NCBI RefSeq assembly: GCF_014873915.1 | Contig: NZ_JADBEJ010000001.1 | Span: 310,001 to 374,000 of the forward strand | Length of the DNA stretch: 64,000 nucleotides | Origin: Amycolatopsis roodepoortensis | GTDB lineage: Bacteria; Actinomycetota; Actinomycetes; Mycobacteriales; Pseudonocardiaceae | Reading direction: 5' to 3' | Part shown: piece after piece, positions 36,885 to 45,694 of the stretch | How positions within the stretch are numbered: the first letter of the stretch is position 1 | Layout: every line of letters begins with the position of its first letter | The notes under the pieces: model-generated | The model's database searches: none | The model's input: only the letters and a program-made list of their open reading frames with translations | Told to the model about the DNA's origin: nothing | Translations under genes and position numbers: made by a program

Positions 36885-37658
36885 ATGTCAGTCGCAGTCA
36901 GGGTCATCCCGTGTCTCGACGTCGACGCGGGCCGTGTGGTGAAGGGCGTCAACTTCGCCGACCTGCGCGACGCCGGCGACCCCGTCGAGCTTGCCCGCCT
37001 GTACGACGCCGAGGGCGCGGACGAGCTCACGTTCCTCGACGTCACGGCGTCCTCCGGGGACCGTGAGACCACCTTCGACGTCGTGCGCCGGACCGCGGAG
37101 CAGGTGTTCATCCCGCTCACCGTCGGTGGCGGCGTGCGGACGAACGACGACGTCAACCGGTTGCTGCGCACCGGCGCGGACAAGGTGAGCATCAACACCG
37201 CCGCCATCGCGCGGCCGGAGTTCCTGCGCGAGGCGTCCCGCCGGTTCGGCGCGCAGTGCGTCGTGCTGTCGGTGGACGCGCGCCGGGTCCCGGAGGGGAC
37301 CGAGCCGACTCCGTCCGGTTTCGAGGTGACCACGCACGGCGGGCGCCGCGGCACCGGGATCGACGCCGTCGAGTGGGCCGCGCGCGGCGAGGAGCTCGGC
37401 GTCGGCGAGATCCTGCTCAACTCGATGGACGCCGACGGCACCAAGAACGGCTTCGACCTCGAACTCCTGACCCAGGTGCGGGCGGCGGTCCGGGTCCCGG
37501 TGATCGCCAGCGGCGGCGCCGGCGCGCTGGAGCACTTCCTGCCCGCCGTCGAGGCGGGGGCGGACGCGGTGCTCGCGGCCAGCGTGTTCCACTTCGGACA
37601 GTTGAAGATCGACGAGGTCAAGAGCGCGCTCCGCGCCGGGGGAGTCGTGGTCCGGTGA
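36885..37658 (+). CDS. hisF: Imidazole glycerol phosphate synthase, cyclase subunit
   Basis: A 257-residue beta-alpha barrel that joins PRFAR with ammonia from HisH to give imidazole glycerol phosphate and AICAR. Segments are [20 protein letters not shown] with catalytic Asp, [31 protein letters not shown], and [19 protein letters not shown] with the second catalytic Asp. ATG 36885 is preceded by a -35-like TTGACT. It heads a unit with a membrane protein gene and hisI, 6 kb downstream of priA. Confidence 0.96.
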   Translation: MSVAVRVIPCLDVDAGRVVKGVNFADLRDAGDPVELARLYDAEGADELTFLDVTASSGDRETTFDVVRRTAEQVFIPLTVGGGVRTNDDVNRLLRTGADKVSINTAAIARPEFLREASRRFGAQCVVLSVDARRVPEGTEPTPSGFEVTTHGGRRGTGIDAVEWAARGEELGVGEILLNSMDADGTKNGFDLELLTQVRAAVRVPVIASGGAGALEHFLPAVEAGADAVLAASVFHFGQLKIDEVKSALRAGGVVVR

Positions 37659-37660
37659 TC

Positions 37661-38044
37661 ATGGCGAAATGGAAGGCCTCCACCGAGGTCAAGGTCGTCT
37701 GCGCGCTGCTGCTCGGGCTCGCCCTCGCCTACATCGCGATGGCCGCGGTCCTCATGTTCGCGCCGTACTCCACCGCGCGGACGTTCCTGCTGCCGGGGAC
37801 GTCGCTGGTCCTCGGCGGCCTGGTCGTGGCGGGGCTGGTGCTGAAGATGTCTTCGGCGCGGTTCGCCGGTTTCGCCGTCAGCTTCCTGTTCGGGTTGCTG
37901 CACGCGCTTTCCATGCTGGCGGCGGAACTCTTCTGGGTGAAGATCGTCTCCGGGCTGCTGTTCGCCGGGTACATCTACACGGCGGTCCTGCTCAACTCGA
38001 TGCCGGTGAAACGGCACCTTCTCGGAGCCACGAATGACGCTTGA
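37661..38044 (+). CDS. Small integral membrane protein inside the his unit
   Basis: A 127-residue protein with four hydrophobic helices (approximately 11-33, 41-61, 69-90 and 94-112). No family recognised with confidence. GTG 37655 is an alternative start overlapping the hisF stop; ATG 37661 was preferred. It overlaps the next gene, hisI, by 11 bases, so it is translated with the his enzymes, but a membrane role in histidine synthesis has no known parallel. Confidence 0.65.
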   Translation: MAKWKASTEVKVVCALLLGLALAYIAMAAVLMFAPYSTARTFLLPGTSLVLGGLVVAGLVLKMSSARFAGFAVSFLFGLLHALSMLAAELFWVKIVSGLLFAGYIYTAVLLNSMPVKRHLLGATNDA

Positions 38045-38396
38045 CCCCGCCCTCTCGGATCGCTTGAAGCGCAACGCGGACGGGCTGATCGCCGCCGTCG
38101 TCGTCGAACACTCCACATCGGACGTGCTGATGATGGCGTGGATGAACGACGAGGCGCTCGAGCGCACCCTCACGACGCGGCGCGCCACCTATTACTCGCG
38201 CAGCCGTGAGGAACTGTGGGTCAAGGGCGAGACCTCCGGCCATGTCCAGCACGTGCGCGAGGTGCGGATCGACTGTGACGGCGATACCGTCCTCCTGCGC
38301 GTCGACCAGACCGGCCCGGCCTGTCACACCGGCACGCACACCTGCTTCGACACCGAAGACCGGCTGTTGCTGGCCGACGAGAGCGAGAATCCGTGA
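38034..38396 (+). CDS. hisI: Phosphoribosyl-AMP cyclohydrolase
   Basis: A 120-residue enzyme opening the adenine ring of phosphoribosyl-AMP in the third step of histidine synthesis. It is the monofunctional HisI, not fused to HisE. Zinc and magnesium motifs are [65 protein letters not shown], with conserved Cys and His residues. ATG 38034 is inside the end of the preceding membrane-protein gene. The stop overlaps the DUF1304 gene as GTGA. Confidence 0.96.
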   Translation: MTLDPALSDRLKRNADGLIAAVVVEHSTSDVLMMAWMNDEALERTLTTRRATYYSRSREELWVKGETSGHVQHVREVRIDCDGDTVLLRVDQTGPACHTGTHTCFDTEDRLLLADESENP

Positions 38397-38755
38397 ATGT
38401 CGTCGCCAACGTCCTGGTCGGCATCGTCGCCCTGATCCACCTGTACATCGTCGTGCTCGAGATGTTCCTGTGGACCACGCCGCGCGCCCGCGCCTCCTTC
38501 GGCACCACCGAGGAATTCGCGAAGGAGACCAAGACGCTGGCGGCGAACCAGGGGCTGTACAACGGTTTCCTCGCCGCCGCGTTGATCTGGGGCCTGCTCG
38601 CGACCGGCGGCACCGCCTGGCAGTTCAAGATCTTCGGCCTCGCCTGCGTGATCGTGGCCGGGCTCTACGGGACGGCGACGGCGAGCAAGAAGATCTTCTT
38701 CGTGCAGGTGGTCCCCGGCACGCTGGCGCTGATCGCGGTACTGATCGCCGGCTGA
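38393..38755 (+). CDS. DUF1304 family membrane protein
   Basis: A 120-residue protein with four hydrophobic helices and the DUF1304 pattern: [18 protein letters not shown] near the N-terminus, [18 protein letters not shown] in the middle, and [20 protein letters not shown] after it. Function is unknown; the family is widespread and usually a single small membrane protein. GTG 38393 overlaps the hisI stop, so it is the last gene of this his transcript. A 102-bp gap follows. Confidence 0.82.
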   Translation: MNVVANVLVGIVALIHLYIVVLEMFLWTTPRARASFGTTEEFAKETKTLAANQGLYNGFLAAALIWGLLATGGTAWQFKIFGLACVIVAGLYGTATASKKIFFVQVVPGTLALIAVLIAG

Positions 38756-38857
38756 CGCGCCTGCTGACTTGCACGCTCGCTGAGCGCTCACGGTTGCCTT
38801 GGAGCGGGATGCGACTCGTCGGCCGGAAAAGGCACTTCTCTCGATTAACCTCAGCGC

Positions 38858-39472
38858 ATGAAACTGGGGCGAGCGAAGCGAAGATCAGCCGAGCGTGACA
38901 GTCCGAGACGACGCCCGCGGGTCGCCGGGAGGCCTCGCTCCACTCCGGACGATGACGTGACCGAAAGCTTCGTGGACCCGACGATCCACGAAGAGGTGGC
39001 CACACCCTTGATCGGGAAGCTGTCGATTTTCGAACAACGGGCGACGGCTTTGGCGGTGTTCTGGATGGCCTACTTCGTCGTGTGCCTGATGGTTTCGGAA
39101 GATCCTCGGTTCGAAGTGCTGTCCCCGCTGGCTTTGGCGGCCTTCTACGGTATTCCGGCGTGTCTGTACGCCGCCTGGCTCTGGAAGAGCCGCCGTCGCT
39201 CCGCTGCGAAGACCGGTTTGCGCGAGGCCACGGCGACCGTGCGGCCCGGCTGGTTGTACCCCAGGATCGACGTCTATCTCGAGCGCGACTACAAACTGCT
39301 TCAGACCCGCAGGTCGCTGCGGATCGCTCCTCGTTTCAAGGGACTCGAGAAAGTCCCCGTCTTCATCGGCGGCGAGGGAACCGACATGATCGTGATCTTC
39401 CCGCGCGGACGGTTTTCGAAGGACACGCTCTACGCGGTTCCCGTCAAGGAGATCGAACCGGACACGGCCTGA
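38858..39472 (+). CDS. Hypothetical membrane protein
   Basis: A 204-residue protein with a very basic N-terminus (residues 1-35), two hydrophobic helices at about 61-82 and 90-109, and a soluble C-terminal half with YPRIDVYLERDYKLLQTRRS and VPVFIGGEGTDMIVIFPRGR. No family recognised. ATG 38858 has no strong ribosome site, so the start is moderately sure. It is the last gene before the repeat-rich gap at 39473-39795. Confidence 0.6.
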   Translation: MKLGRAKRRSAERDSPRRRPRVAGRPRSTPDDDVTESFVDPTIHEEVATPLIGKLSIFEQRATALAVFWMAYFVVCLMVSEDPRFEVLSPLALAAFYGIPACLYAAWLWKSRRRSAAKTGLREATATVRPGWLYPRIDVYLERDYKLLQTRRSLRIAPRFKGLEKVPVFIGGEGTDMIVIFPRGRFSKDTLYAVPVKEIEPDTA

Positions 39473-39510
39473 TCGGACGACACCTGATCAGGCCCGGAGG
39501 TCACCCGGCC

Positions 39511-39594
39511 CGCGAGTTACGCCTCCAATCACGCGAGTTCCGCCTCCAATCACGCGAGTTCCGCCTCCGATCACGCGAGTTGCGTTTCTCCTCA
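39511..39594. repeat. 21-bp tandem repeat array A1 (4 units)
   Basis: Four back-to-back units of 21 bp, three near-identical (CGCGAGTTCCGCCTCCAATCA type) and a degenerate fourth. Together with A2 (39696-39779) it forms an inverted pair about 100 bp apart. The 21-bp period is about two helical turns. No spacers separate the units. Confidence 0.9.
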
Positions 39595-39620
39595 CGCGCG
39601 GCGTCACCCTCCGCTCGGTG

Positions 39621-39645
39621 GGTAGTGAAGGCCTCCTTCACTACC
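39621..39645. repeat. Palindrome between the inverted 21-bp arrays
   Basis: GGTAGTGAAGG and its complement around CCT form an 11-bp hairpin. It lies between the two 21-bp arrays, and its outer sequence resembles the GTGAAGG terminators found elsewhere. The remainder of the 323-bp gap 39473-39795 shows no gene. Confidence 0.65.
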
Positions 39646-39695
39646 GTCAGGGTGGGCAAGGAGGCCTTGGGCGCGATTCGCGTGTCCAGACGGCG

Positions 39696-39779
39696 AACTC
39701 ACGTGATTGAAGGCGTAACTCACGTGATTGAAGGCGTAACTCGCGTGATCAGAGAGCGAACTCGCGTGATCGGAGGGCG
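39696..39779. repeat. 21-bp tandem repeat array A2 (4 units, inverted relative to A1)
   Basis: Four 21-bp units, two of AACTCACGTGATTGAAGGCGT type and two variants with GCGTGATC. Read on the opposite strand they match array A1 units at about 18 of 21 positions. The array ends 16 bp before the TetR stop codon. Confidence 0.9.
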
Positions 39780-39795
39780 CACACGCCGGAGCCGC

Positions 39796-40401
39796 TCAGT
39801 CGATGTTCCCGGTCAGGTAGCGCTGCACCGTCGGCGCGATCGCGGTCACCAGCGGCTCGATCTCGCTCGACGCCATGGGTTCGAACTTCGCGACGTATCG
39901 CACCAGCCCCATCCCGACGAGCTGGGAGGCGCAGAGCGTGGTCCGCAGTTCGACGCGGTCCGAGCCCAGTCCGCCGATGACCTTCGTGAAGAAGTTCTGG
40001 AAGAACCCGCGCAGTACGGCCGCGGCCTGTTCGTGCCCGGCGACGCTGCGGACGAGCGCCTGGAACACGTCGCCGCCCGCGCCGTCCCATCGGGTGAGGA
40101 AGGTGCGCACGATCCGACGGCCGAACTCCTCGTCGGGCCCGTCCTGAAGTTCCGCGAGCAGTTCGTGCGGGTCGAAGGGGAGCTTCAGGATCGCTTGGGC
40201 GAACAGCCCCTCCTTGCTGCCGAACCAGTGATTGACCATCGCCGCGTCGACCCCGGCGCGGGTCGCGATCGTGCGGACGGTCGCGCCGTCGAAGCCGCTC
40301 TCACCGAACACCGCGCGCGCCGCTTCGATCAGCGCGGTGCGGGTGTCCTGTCCGCCGGGCCGCCGTCCCCGGCGTCGCGCGGTAGTGTCGTCAACAGCCA
40401 T
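39796..40401 (-). CDS. TetR-family regulator divergent from trpE
   Basis: A 201-residue one-component regulator. N-terminus: [20 protein letters not shown], then [32 protein letters not shown], a canonical helix-turn-helix. The ligand domain follows. ATG 40401 was chosen because it begins the [14 protein letters not shown] arm; the frame also extends to 40488, but antisense. It lies 86 bp from trpE, and a 20-bp AT-rich dyad lies between. Control of trpE by a TetR is not established; the dyad makes it a candidate. Confidence 0.88.
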   Translation of the reverse strand: MAVDDTTARRRGRRPGGQDTRTALIEAARAVFGESGFDGATVRTIATRAGVDAAMVNHWFGSKEGLFAQAILKLPFDPHELLAELQDGPDEEFGRRIVRTFLTRWDGAGGDVFQALVRSVAGHEQAAAVLRGFFQNFFTKVIGGLGSDRVELRTTLCASQLVGMGLVRYVAKFEPMASSEIEPLVTAIAPTVQRYLTGNID

Positions 40402-40429
40402 GGCGTCATCATGAACGGACCCGGCCCGA

Positions 40430-40449
40430 AATTCAACATTCTTTGAATT
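40430..40449. promoter_or_regulatory. Candidate TetR operator between TetR and trpE
   Basis: AATTCAA and TTGAATT around CATTCT form a perfect 7-bp-arm inverted repeat. It is conspicuously AT-rich in GC-rich surroundings and lies 28 bp upstream of the TetR start and 38 bp upstream of trpE, the expected place for a shared operator. Confidence 0.6.
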
Positions 40450-40487
40450 CATCCCCGCGTCCCCGCCCGCCCGGGCGTTGCAGCACA

Positions 40488-42059
40488 ATGAGCGGCATGG
40501 TCAGCGCCGCTAACGCCAGCCCGTCGGGGCTCGGCTCGGTCAGCCCTTCGCGCGACGAGTTCCGCGCGCTCGCCGAGGGCCGTCGCGTCATCCCCGTTGT
40601 CCGCCGCGTGCTCGCCGACGGCGAGACCCCCATCGGGGTCTACCGCAAGCTCGCCGCCGACCGGCCGGGGACGTTCCTCTTCGAATCGGCGGAGAACGGC
40701 GCGTCGTGGAGCCGATGGTCGTTCATCGGCGTCGACAGCCCCGCCGCGCTGACCGTGCGTGACGGCGAGGCGGTCTGGACCGGCACCCCGCCGGTCGGCC
40801 TGCCGACCGAGGGCGACCCGCTCACCGTGCTGCGGGAGACCGTCGCCGCGCTCCACACCGAACAGCTGCCCGGGATGCCGCCGCTCACCGGCGGCATGGT
40901 CGGCTACATCGGCTACGACGCCGTCCGCTGGCTCGAACGGCTCCCCGAACTCGCCGAGCGGGACCTCGACATCCCCGAGCTCACCATGCTCCTGGCGACC
41001 GACCTCGCCGCCTTCGACCACCACGAGGGCACCGTCACGCTGATCGCCAACGCGGTCAACTGGGACGACTCGGCCGAGCGCGTCGACGCCGCGTACGACG
41101 ACGCCGTCGCGCGCCTGAACGCGATGACCAAGCAGCTGCACGTCGCGGCCCCGGCCACGGCCGCCGTCTTCGACCGGCCGGCGCCCGAGTTCACCCGCCG
41201 CCGCTCCAAGCCGGACTTCCACGCGGCCGTCGAGAAGGCGGTCGAGGCGATCAAGGCGGGCGAAGCGTTCCAAATCGTGCCGTCGCAACGCTTCGAGATC
41301 GAGACGCAGGCCGACGCGCTGGACGTCTACCGCGTGCTGCGCACGTCCAATCCGAGCCCGTACATGTACCTGCTGCGCCTGGACGGGTTCGACATCGTCG
41401 GGTCCAGCCCGGAGTCGCTGGTCACCGTGCGGGACGGCCGCGCGACCACGCATCCGATCGCGGGCACCCGCTGGCGCGGCGCCGACCCGGAGGAGGACGC
41501 GCAGCTGGCCAAGGACCTGCTGGCGGACGAGAAGGAACGCGCCGAGCACCTGATGCTCGTCGACCTCGGCCGCAACGACCTCGGAAAGGTCTGCAAACCC
41601 GGCACGGTGCGCGTCGTCGACTTCTTCGACGTCGAGCGTTACAGCCACGTCATGCACATCGTCTCCACGGTCACCGGCGAACTCCTCGACGACAAGACGG
41701 CTTTCGACGCCGTCGCCGCCTGTTTCCCGGCGGGGACGCTGTCGGGCGCGCCGAAGGTCCGCGCGATGCAGCTGATCGAGGAACTGGAGCCGACCCGCAG
41801 GGCGCTCTACGGCGGTGTCGTCGGGTATCTCGACTTCGCCGGGGACGCCGACACCGCGATCGCGATCCGCACCGCGCTGATGAAGGACGGCACCGCGTAC
41901 GTCCAGGCCGGCGGGGGAGTCGTCGCGGATTCGGTGGCCGACTACGAGGACAACGAGTCGCTCAACAAGGCCCGCACCGTGCTGTCGGCCGTCGCGGCGG
42001 CGCAGACGATGATCGCCGCGGACGAGCTCGACCCGGCGGGTGACAGCACTCGTGTCTGA
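40488..42059 (+). CDS. trpE: Anthranilate synthase component I
   Basis: TrpE converts chorismate with ammonia from its glutaminase partner into anthranilate, the first committed tryptophan step. The 523-residue protein starts at ATG 40488; ATG 40497 is an alternative. The feedback-site region includes [19 protein letters not shown], and the catalytic part has [58 protein letters not shown] and [19 protein letters not shown]. No glutaminase domain or trpG is present. It overlaps the membrane-protein gene by 20 bases. No leader with Trp codons was seen. Confidence 0.96.
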   Translation: MSGMVSAANASPSGLGSVSPSRDEFRALAEGRRVIPVVRRVLADGETPIGVYRKLAADRPGTFLFESAENGASWSRWSFIGVDSPAALTVRDGEAVWTGTPPVGLPTEGDPLTVLRETVAALHTEQLPGMPPLTGGMVGYIGYDAVRWLERLPELAERDLDIPELTMLLATDLAAFDHHEGTVTLIANAVNWDDSAERVDAAYDDAVARLNAMTKQLHVAAPATAAVFDRPAPEFTRRRSKPDFHAAVEKAVEAIKAGEAFQIVPSQRFEIETQADALDVYRVLRTSNPSPYMYLLRLDGFDIVGSSPESLVTVRDGRATTHPIAGTRWRGADPEEDAQLAKDLLADEKERAEHLMLVDLGRNDLGKVCKPGTVRVVDFFDVERYSHVMHIVSTVTGELLDDKTAFDAVAACFPAGTLSGAPKVRAMQLIEELEPTRRALYGGVVGYLDFAGDADTAIAIRTALMKDGTAYVQAGGGVVADSVADYEDNESLNKARTVLSAVAAAQTMIAADELDPAGDSTRV

Positions 42060-42609
42060 CGCCCCGGCGAAGAAGGCCAAGCGTCCACTGTGGATCGCCG
42101 TGGTGGGCCTGCTGCTGGGCGCGGTCGCGCTGTGGGGTTCTTCGCAGCTCGTCTGGTTCGCGGAGTTCCGCGACGGTGGCGTGCGCGGCACGGTGCTCTA
42201 CACGGAAACCGGTTCACAACGTGCGGTCGCGCTGATTCCGCTCGCGTTGCTGGCGCTCGCCGGCACGGCGGGGCTGATCGCCACCGGCGGCTGGCCACGC
42301 CGGGTGCTCGGCGTGGTACTCGCCGTGGCCGGGGTGGCCGCGGTGTGGATCGGCGTGGTCGGCGGCTCGTTCAGTGGCTTCGCCGACGGCCTGCCCGTGA
42401 CTCAGATGCTGGGAGCCCGCGGCCTCGCGATCCTCGGGGGAATTCTCGTGGCGGCGGGCGGGTTGGCAGCCATCAAGGGCGCGGGCCGGATGCCTCGCCT
42501 CGGCGCGAAGTACTCGGCGCCGGGGGCGAAGAAGAAGGCCGCCAAGGATCCGGAGACCGAGCTTTGGGAGGCACTGTCCGAAGGCGAAGATCCCACCGCG
42601 ACCCGGTGA
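42040..42609 (+). CDS. Trp biosynthesis-associated membrane protein
   Basis: A 189-residue membrane protein of the TIGR02234 type, found between trpE and trpC in actinobacteria. It begins with a short basic segment, has four membrane helices (roughly 16-34, 64-84, 88-108, 125-145), and ends in a charged tail ([20 protein letters not shown]). The third helix carries the [21 protein letters not shown] pattern. GTG 42040 overlaps trpE by 20 bases. Its function is unknown. The stop is followed by a 139-bp gap before a short leader ORF and trpC. Confidence 0.9.
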   Translation: MTALVSDAPAKKAKRPLWIAVVGLLLGAVALWGSSQLVWFAEFRDGGVRGTVLYTETGSQRAVALIPLALLALAGTAGLIATGGWPRRVLGVVLAVAGVAAVWIGVVGGSFSGFADGLPVTQMLGARGLAILGGILVAAGGLAAIKGAGRMPRLGAKYSAPGAKKKAAKDPETELWEALSEGEDPTATR

Positions 42610-42748
42610 TGGCCGCGGAAAACGCGCGTTTCCGAGATCTACGCCGCGAAAGATGACACGGTTGGCATTCGGAGTAACGGACATACCCGGAACCAGGCCG
42701 TATCCGTGCGGGGGTTAGCATCGTTTCGGCGGGAAGGGGAAGGTTTTT

Positions 42749-42805
42749 GTGAGCGACCTTGCGAAGGAATCAGTGAGTACGACGGCCGGTGAGGGACTCC
42801 GGTGA
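42749..42805 (+). CDS. Possible 18-residue leader ORF upstream of trpC
   Basis: GTG 42749 is preceded by a purine-rich GGGAAGGGGAAGG site and encodes an 18-residue frame ([18 protein letters not shown]) whose stop overlaps the trpC start (GTGA). It contains no tryptophan codons, so it is not a classical attenuator leader, but it could couple translation to trpC. The alternative is chance. No homology claim is made. Confidence 0.35.
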   Translation: MSDLAKESVSTTAGEGLR

Positions 42806-43611
42806 GCGTGCTCGAAGACATCGTCGCCGGCGTCCGTGCCGATCTCGCCGAGCGCGAGGCGGTTCTGCCGTTCGACGAACTGAAGAAGCGCGCGACCCAG
42901 GCCGCGCCCCCACGTGACGTGCTCGCGGCCCTGCGCGAGTCCGGTATCGGCGTCATCGCCGAGGTGAAGCGGCGCAGCCCGTCCAAGGGCGATCTCGCCG
43001 AGATCCCGGACCCGGCCGCGCTGGCGAAGGACTACGCCGACGGCGGCGCCAGGGTGATCAGCGTGCTGACCGAGCAGCGCCGGTTCGGCGGTTCGCTCGC
43101 CGACCTCGACGCGGTCCGCGCGGCGGTCGACATCCCGGTGCTGCGCAAGGACTTCATCGTCAGCCCGTACCAGGTCCACGAGGCGCGGCTGCACGGCGCG
43201 GACATGGTCCTGCTGATCGTGGCCGCCCTGGAGCAGAACGCCCTGATCGCGTTGCTGGACCGGGTCGAATCCCTCGGGATGACCGCGCTGGTCGAGATCC
43301 ACAACGCCGAAGAGGCCGACAAGGCCCTCGAAGCCGGCGCGAAGGTGATCGGCGTCAACGCCCGCAACCTGCACACCCTCGAGGTCGACCGGGACGTCTT
43401 CTCGCGGCTGGCCCCCGGCCTGCCGATGGACGTCTTCAAGATCGCCGAGTCCGGTGTGCGCGGCCCCGGCGACCTGATGTCCTACGCGGGTCACGGCGCC
43501 GACGCCGTCCTCGTTGGCGAAGGGCTCGTCGCTTCGGGCGACCCGAAGGGCGCGCTGGTCAAGCTCGTCACCGCGGGATCGCACCCTGCCTGCCCGAGGC
43601 CTTCTCGATGA
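42802..43611 (+). CDS. trpC: Indole-3-glycerol phosphate synthase
   Basis: A 269-residue beta-alpha barrel that closes the indole ring of carboxyphenylaminodeoxyribulose phosphate. Motifs are [15 protein letters not shown] with catalytic Glu and Lys, [22 protein letters not shown] with catalytic Lys and Asp region, [14 protein letters not shown] and [15 protein letters not shown] 42802 overlaps the short leader ORF. The stop overlaps trpB as ATGA. A monofunctional enzyme without TrpF is normal in this group, where PriA covers TrpF. Confidence 0.97.
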   Translation: MSVLEDIVAGVRADLAEREAVLPFDELKKRATQAAPPRDVLAALRESGIGVIAEVKRRSPSKGDLAEIPDPAALAKDYADGGARVISVLTEQRRFGGSLADLDAVRAAVDIPVLRKDFIVSPYQVHEARLHGADMVLLIVAALEQNALIALLDRVESLGMTALVEIHNAEEADKALEAGAKVIGVNARNLHTLEVDRDVFSRLAPGLPMDVFKIAESGVRGPGDLMSYAGHGADAVLVGEGLVASGDPKGALVKLVTAGSHPACPRPSR

Positions 43612-44837
43612 CCACGGAGTACCACGAAGAACCCCACGGCAAGCACGATCCGGACGATCGGGGCTACTACGGCCCGTACGGCGGCCGGTTCATGCCCGAG
43701 GCGCTGATCGGCGTCGTCGACGAGGTCGCGGCCGAGTACGACAAGGCGCGGAACGACCCGGACTTCGTCAACGAGTTCCGGCGTCTGCTGCGCGACTACG
43801 CGGGTCGCCCGTCGCTGCTCACCGAGGCCAAGCGCTTCGGTGAGCACGCCGGCGGCGCCCGGATCTTCCTCAAGCGCGAGGATCTGAACCACACCGGTTC
43901 GCACAAGATCAACAACGTGCTGGGCCAGGCGTTGCTCACCAAGCGGATGGGCAAGAAGCGGGTCATCGCCGAGACCGGCGCCGGTCAGCACGGCGTGGCC
44001 ACCGCCACCGCCTGCGCGCTGCTGGACCTGGAATGCATCGTGTACATGGGCGAGGTCGACACCGAGCGGCAGGCGCTGAACGTGGCCCGCATGAAGCTGC
44101 TCGGCGCCGAGGTCGTCCCGGTGAAGACCGGTTCGCGCACGCTCAAAGACGCCATCAACGAGGCCCTGCGCGACTGGGTCACCAACGCCGACACGACGCA
44201 CTACCTGTTCGGCACGGCGGCGGGCCCGTACCCGTTCCCGATGATGGTGCGGAACTTCCACAAGATCATCGGCGAGGAGGCCCGCGTCCAGATCCTGGAG
44301 CAGGCCGGACGCCTGCCGGACGCCGTCGCGGCCTGCGTCGGCGGCGGGTCGAACGCGATCGGCATCTTCCACGGCTTCATCGACGACCCGGACGTCCGGC
44401 TCGTCGGTCTCGAGCCGGGCGGTGAGGGCATCGAGGGCAACCGCCACGGCGCCACGCTGACCAAGGGCACCCCGGGCAACCTGCACGGCGCGATGACGTA
44501 CCTGCTGCAGGACGAGGACGGCCAGACCGTCGAGTCGCACTCGATCTCCGCGGGTCTCGACTACCCGGGCGTCGGCCCGGAGCACTCGTGGCTCAAGGAC
44601 AGCGGCCGCGCCGAGTACCGGCCGGTGACCGACGCCGAGGCGATGGACGCGTTCAAGCTGCTTTCGCGCACCGAGGGCATCATCCCGGCGATCGAGTCGG
44701 CGCACGCCCTGGCCGGCGCGCTGGTGCTGGGCCGCGAACTCGGCCCCGAGGGGCTGATCATCGTGAACCTGTCCGGTCGTGGCGACAAGGACATGGACAC
44801 GGCCGCGAAGTACTTCGGCCTGGTGGAGAACGCATGA
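43608..44837 (+). CDS. trpB: Tryptophan synthase beta subunit
   Basis: TrpB condenses indole with serine using PLP. The 409-residue protein has [19 protein letters not shown] with Schiff-base lysine K100, [14 protein letters not shown], the glycine loop [10 protein letters not shown] for PLP phosphate, and [15 protein letters not shown] at the C-terminus. ATG 43608 overlaps trpC and the stop overlaps trpA. The N-terminus [20 protein letters not shown] is the usual start. It pairs with TrpA for indole channelling. Confidence 0.98.
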   Translation: MTTEYHEEPHGKHDPDDRGYYGPYGGRFMPEALIGVVDEVAAEYDKARNDPDFVNEFRRLLRDYAGRPSLLTEAKRFGEHAGGARIFLKREDLNHTGSHKINNVLGQALLTKRMGKKRVIAETGAGQHGVATATACALLDLECIVYMGEVDTERQALNVARMKLLGAEVVPVKTGSRTLKDAINEALRDWVTNADTTHYLFGTAAGPYPFPMMVRNFHKIIGEEARVQILEQAGRLPDAVAACVGGGSNAIGIFHGFIDDPDVRLVGLEPGGEGIEGNRHGATLTKGTPGNLHGAMTYLLQDEDGQTVESHSISAGLDYPGVGPEHSWLKDSGRAEYRPVTDAEAMDAFKLLSRTEGIIPAIESAHALAGALVLGRELGPEGLIIVNLSGRGDKDMDTAAKYFGLVENA

Positions 44838-45625
44838 GCGGGTTGACGGAGCTCTTCGCGGCGACGCGCGCGGAGGGCCGTGGAGCCCTGATCGGGTATC
44901 TCCCGGCGGGTTTCCCGACGGTCGACGGGTCGAAGGACCTGCTGGCCGCGGTGGTCGATGGCGGCGCCGACCTGGTCGAGGTGGGCGTGCCCTACTCGGA
45001 CCCGGTCATGGACGGCCCGACCATCCAGGCCGCGTCGGTGAGCGCGCTCTCGAGTGGTTTCAAGCTCAAGCACCTGTTCGAGGTCGTCGAGTCGGTGTCG
45101 TCGCGCGGCGGCAAGGCCGTCGTGATGACGTACTGGAACCCGGTGCACCGCTACGGCGTCGACCGCTTCGCGCGGGACCTCGCCGCCGCGGGCGGGCTCG
45201 GCCTGATCACCCCGGACCTGATCCCGGACGAGGCCGACGAGTGGATGGCCGCCTCCGAGCAGCATGGTCTGGACCGGATCTTCCTGGTCGCGCCGTCCTC
45301 CTCGGAGGAGCGGATCGCGAAGACCGTCGAGGCGGCCTCGGGATTCGTGTACGCCACCGCGGTGATGGGCGTGACCGGCGCCCGTGACCAGGTCGGCGTG
45401 CACGCCGAGGACCTGGTCGCGCGGACCCGCGCGCATACGGACCTGCCGATCGGCGTCGGTCTCGGCGTCCGCTCCGGCGAGCAGGCGGCGCAGGTCGCCG
45501 GATTCGCGGACGGCGTCATCGTCGGCTCCGCGCTGGTGACCGCCGCCGCGAGCGGACTGGACGCGGTGCGCGAGCTTTCGGCCGAACTGGCCGCGGGTGT
45601 GCGGAAGACCGTCGCCCCCGCTTGA
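44834..45625 (+). CDS. trpA: Tryptophan synthase alpha subunit
   Basis: TrpA cleaves indole-3-glycerol phosphate to indole and glyceraldehyde 3-phosphate. The 263-residue barrel has GYLPAGFP, the catalytic Glu in [20 protein letters not shown] with catalytic Asp, [12 protein letters not shown], and [17 protein letters not shown] 44834 overlaps trpB. This is the end of the trp operon; a perfect 55-bp palindrome follows 7 bases after the stop. Confidence 0.97.
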   Translation: MSGLTELFAATRAEGRGALIGYLPAGFPTVDGSKDLLAAVVDGGADLVEVGVPYSDPVMDGPTIQAASVSALSSGFKLKHLFEVVESVSSRGGKAVVMTYWNPVHRYGVDRFARDLAAAGGLGLITPDLIPDEADEWMAASEQHGLDRIFLVAPSSSEERIAKTVEAASGFVYATAVMGVTGARDQVGVHAEDLVARTRAHTDLPIGVGLGVRSGEQAAQVAGFADGVIVGSALVTAAASGLDAVRELSAELAAGVRKTVAPA

Positions 45626-45632
45626 TCTGATC

Positions 45633-45687
45633 GCGCGTGAAGGCCCCCTTCCCTCGGCTCAGCCGAGGGAAGGGGGCCTTCACGCGC
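45633..45687. terminator. Perfect 55-bp palindromic terminator after trpA
   Basis: A 27-bp perfect arm pair around a single central C, with outer arms GCGCGTGAAGGCCCCCTTCC and complement. It lies between trpA and the convergent GS-like gene, ending 7 bp before the GS stop. It is identical over 55 bp to the element at 63197-63251. Confidence 0.85.
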
Positions 45688-45694
45688 TACAGGC

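Noticed and set aside
39511..39779. CRISPR array.
   Set aside because: The 21-bp units are contiguous with no unique spacers, and no cas genes are nearby.
42610..42805. Classical trp attenuator before trpC.
   Set aside because: The short ORF has no Trp codons and no clear terminator/antiterminator pair was seen.
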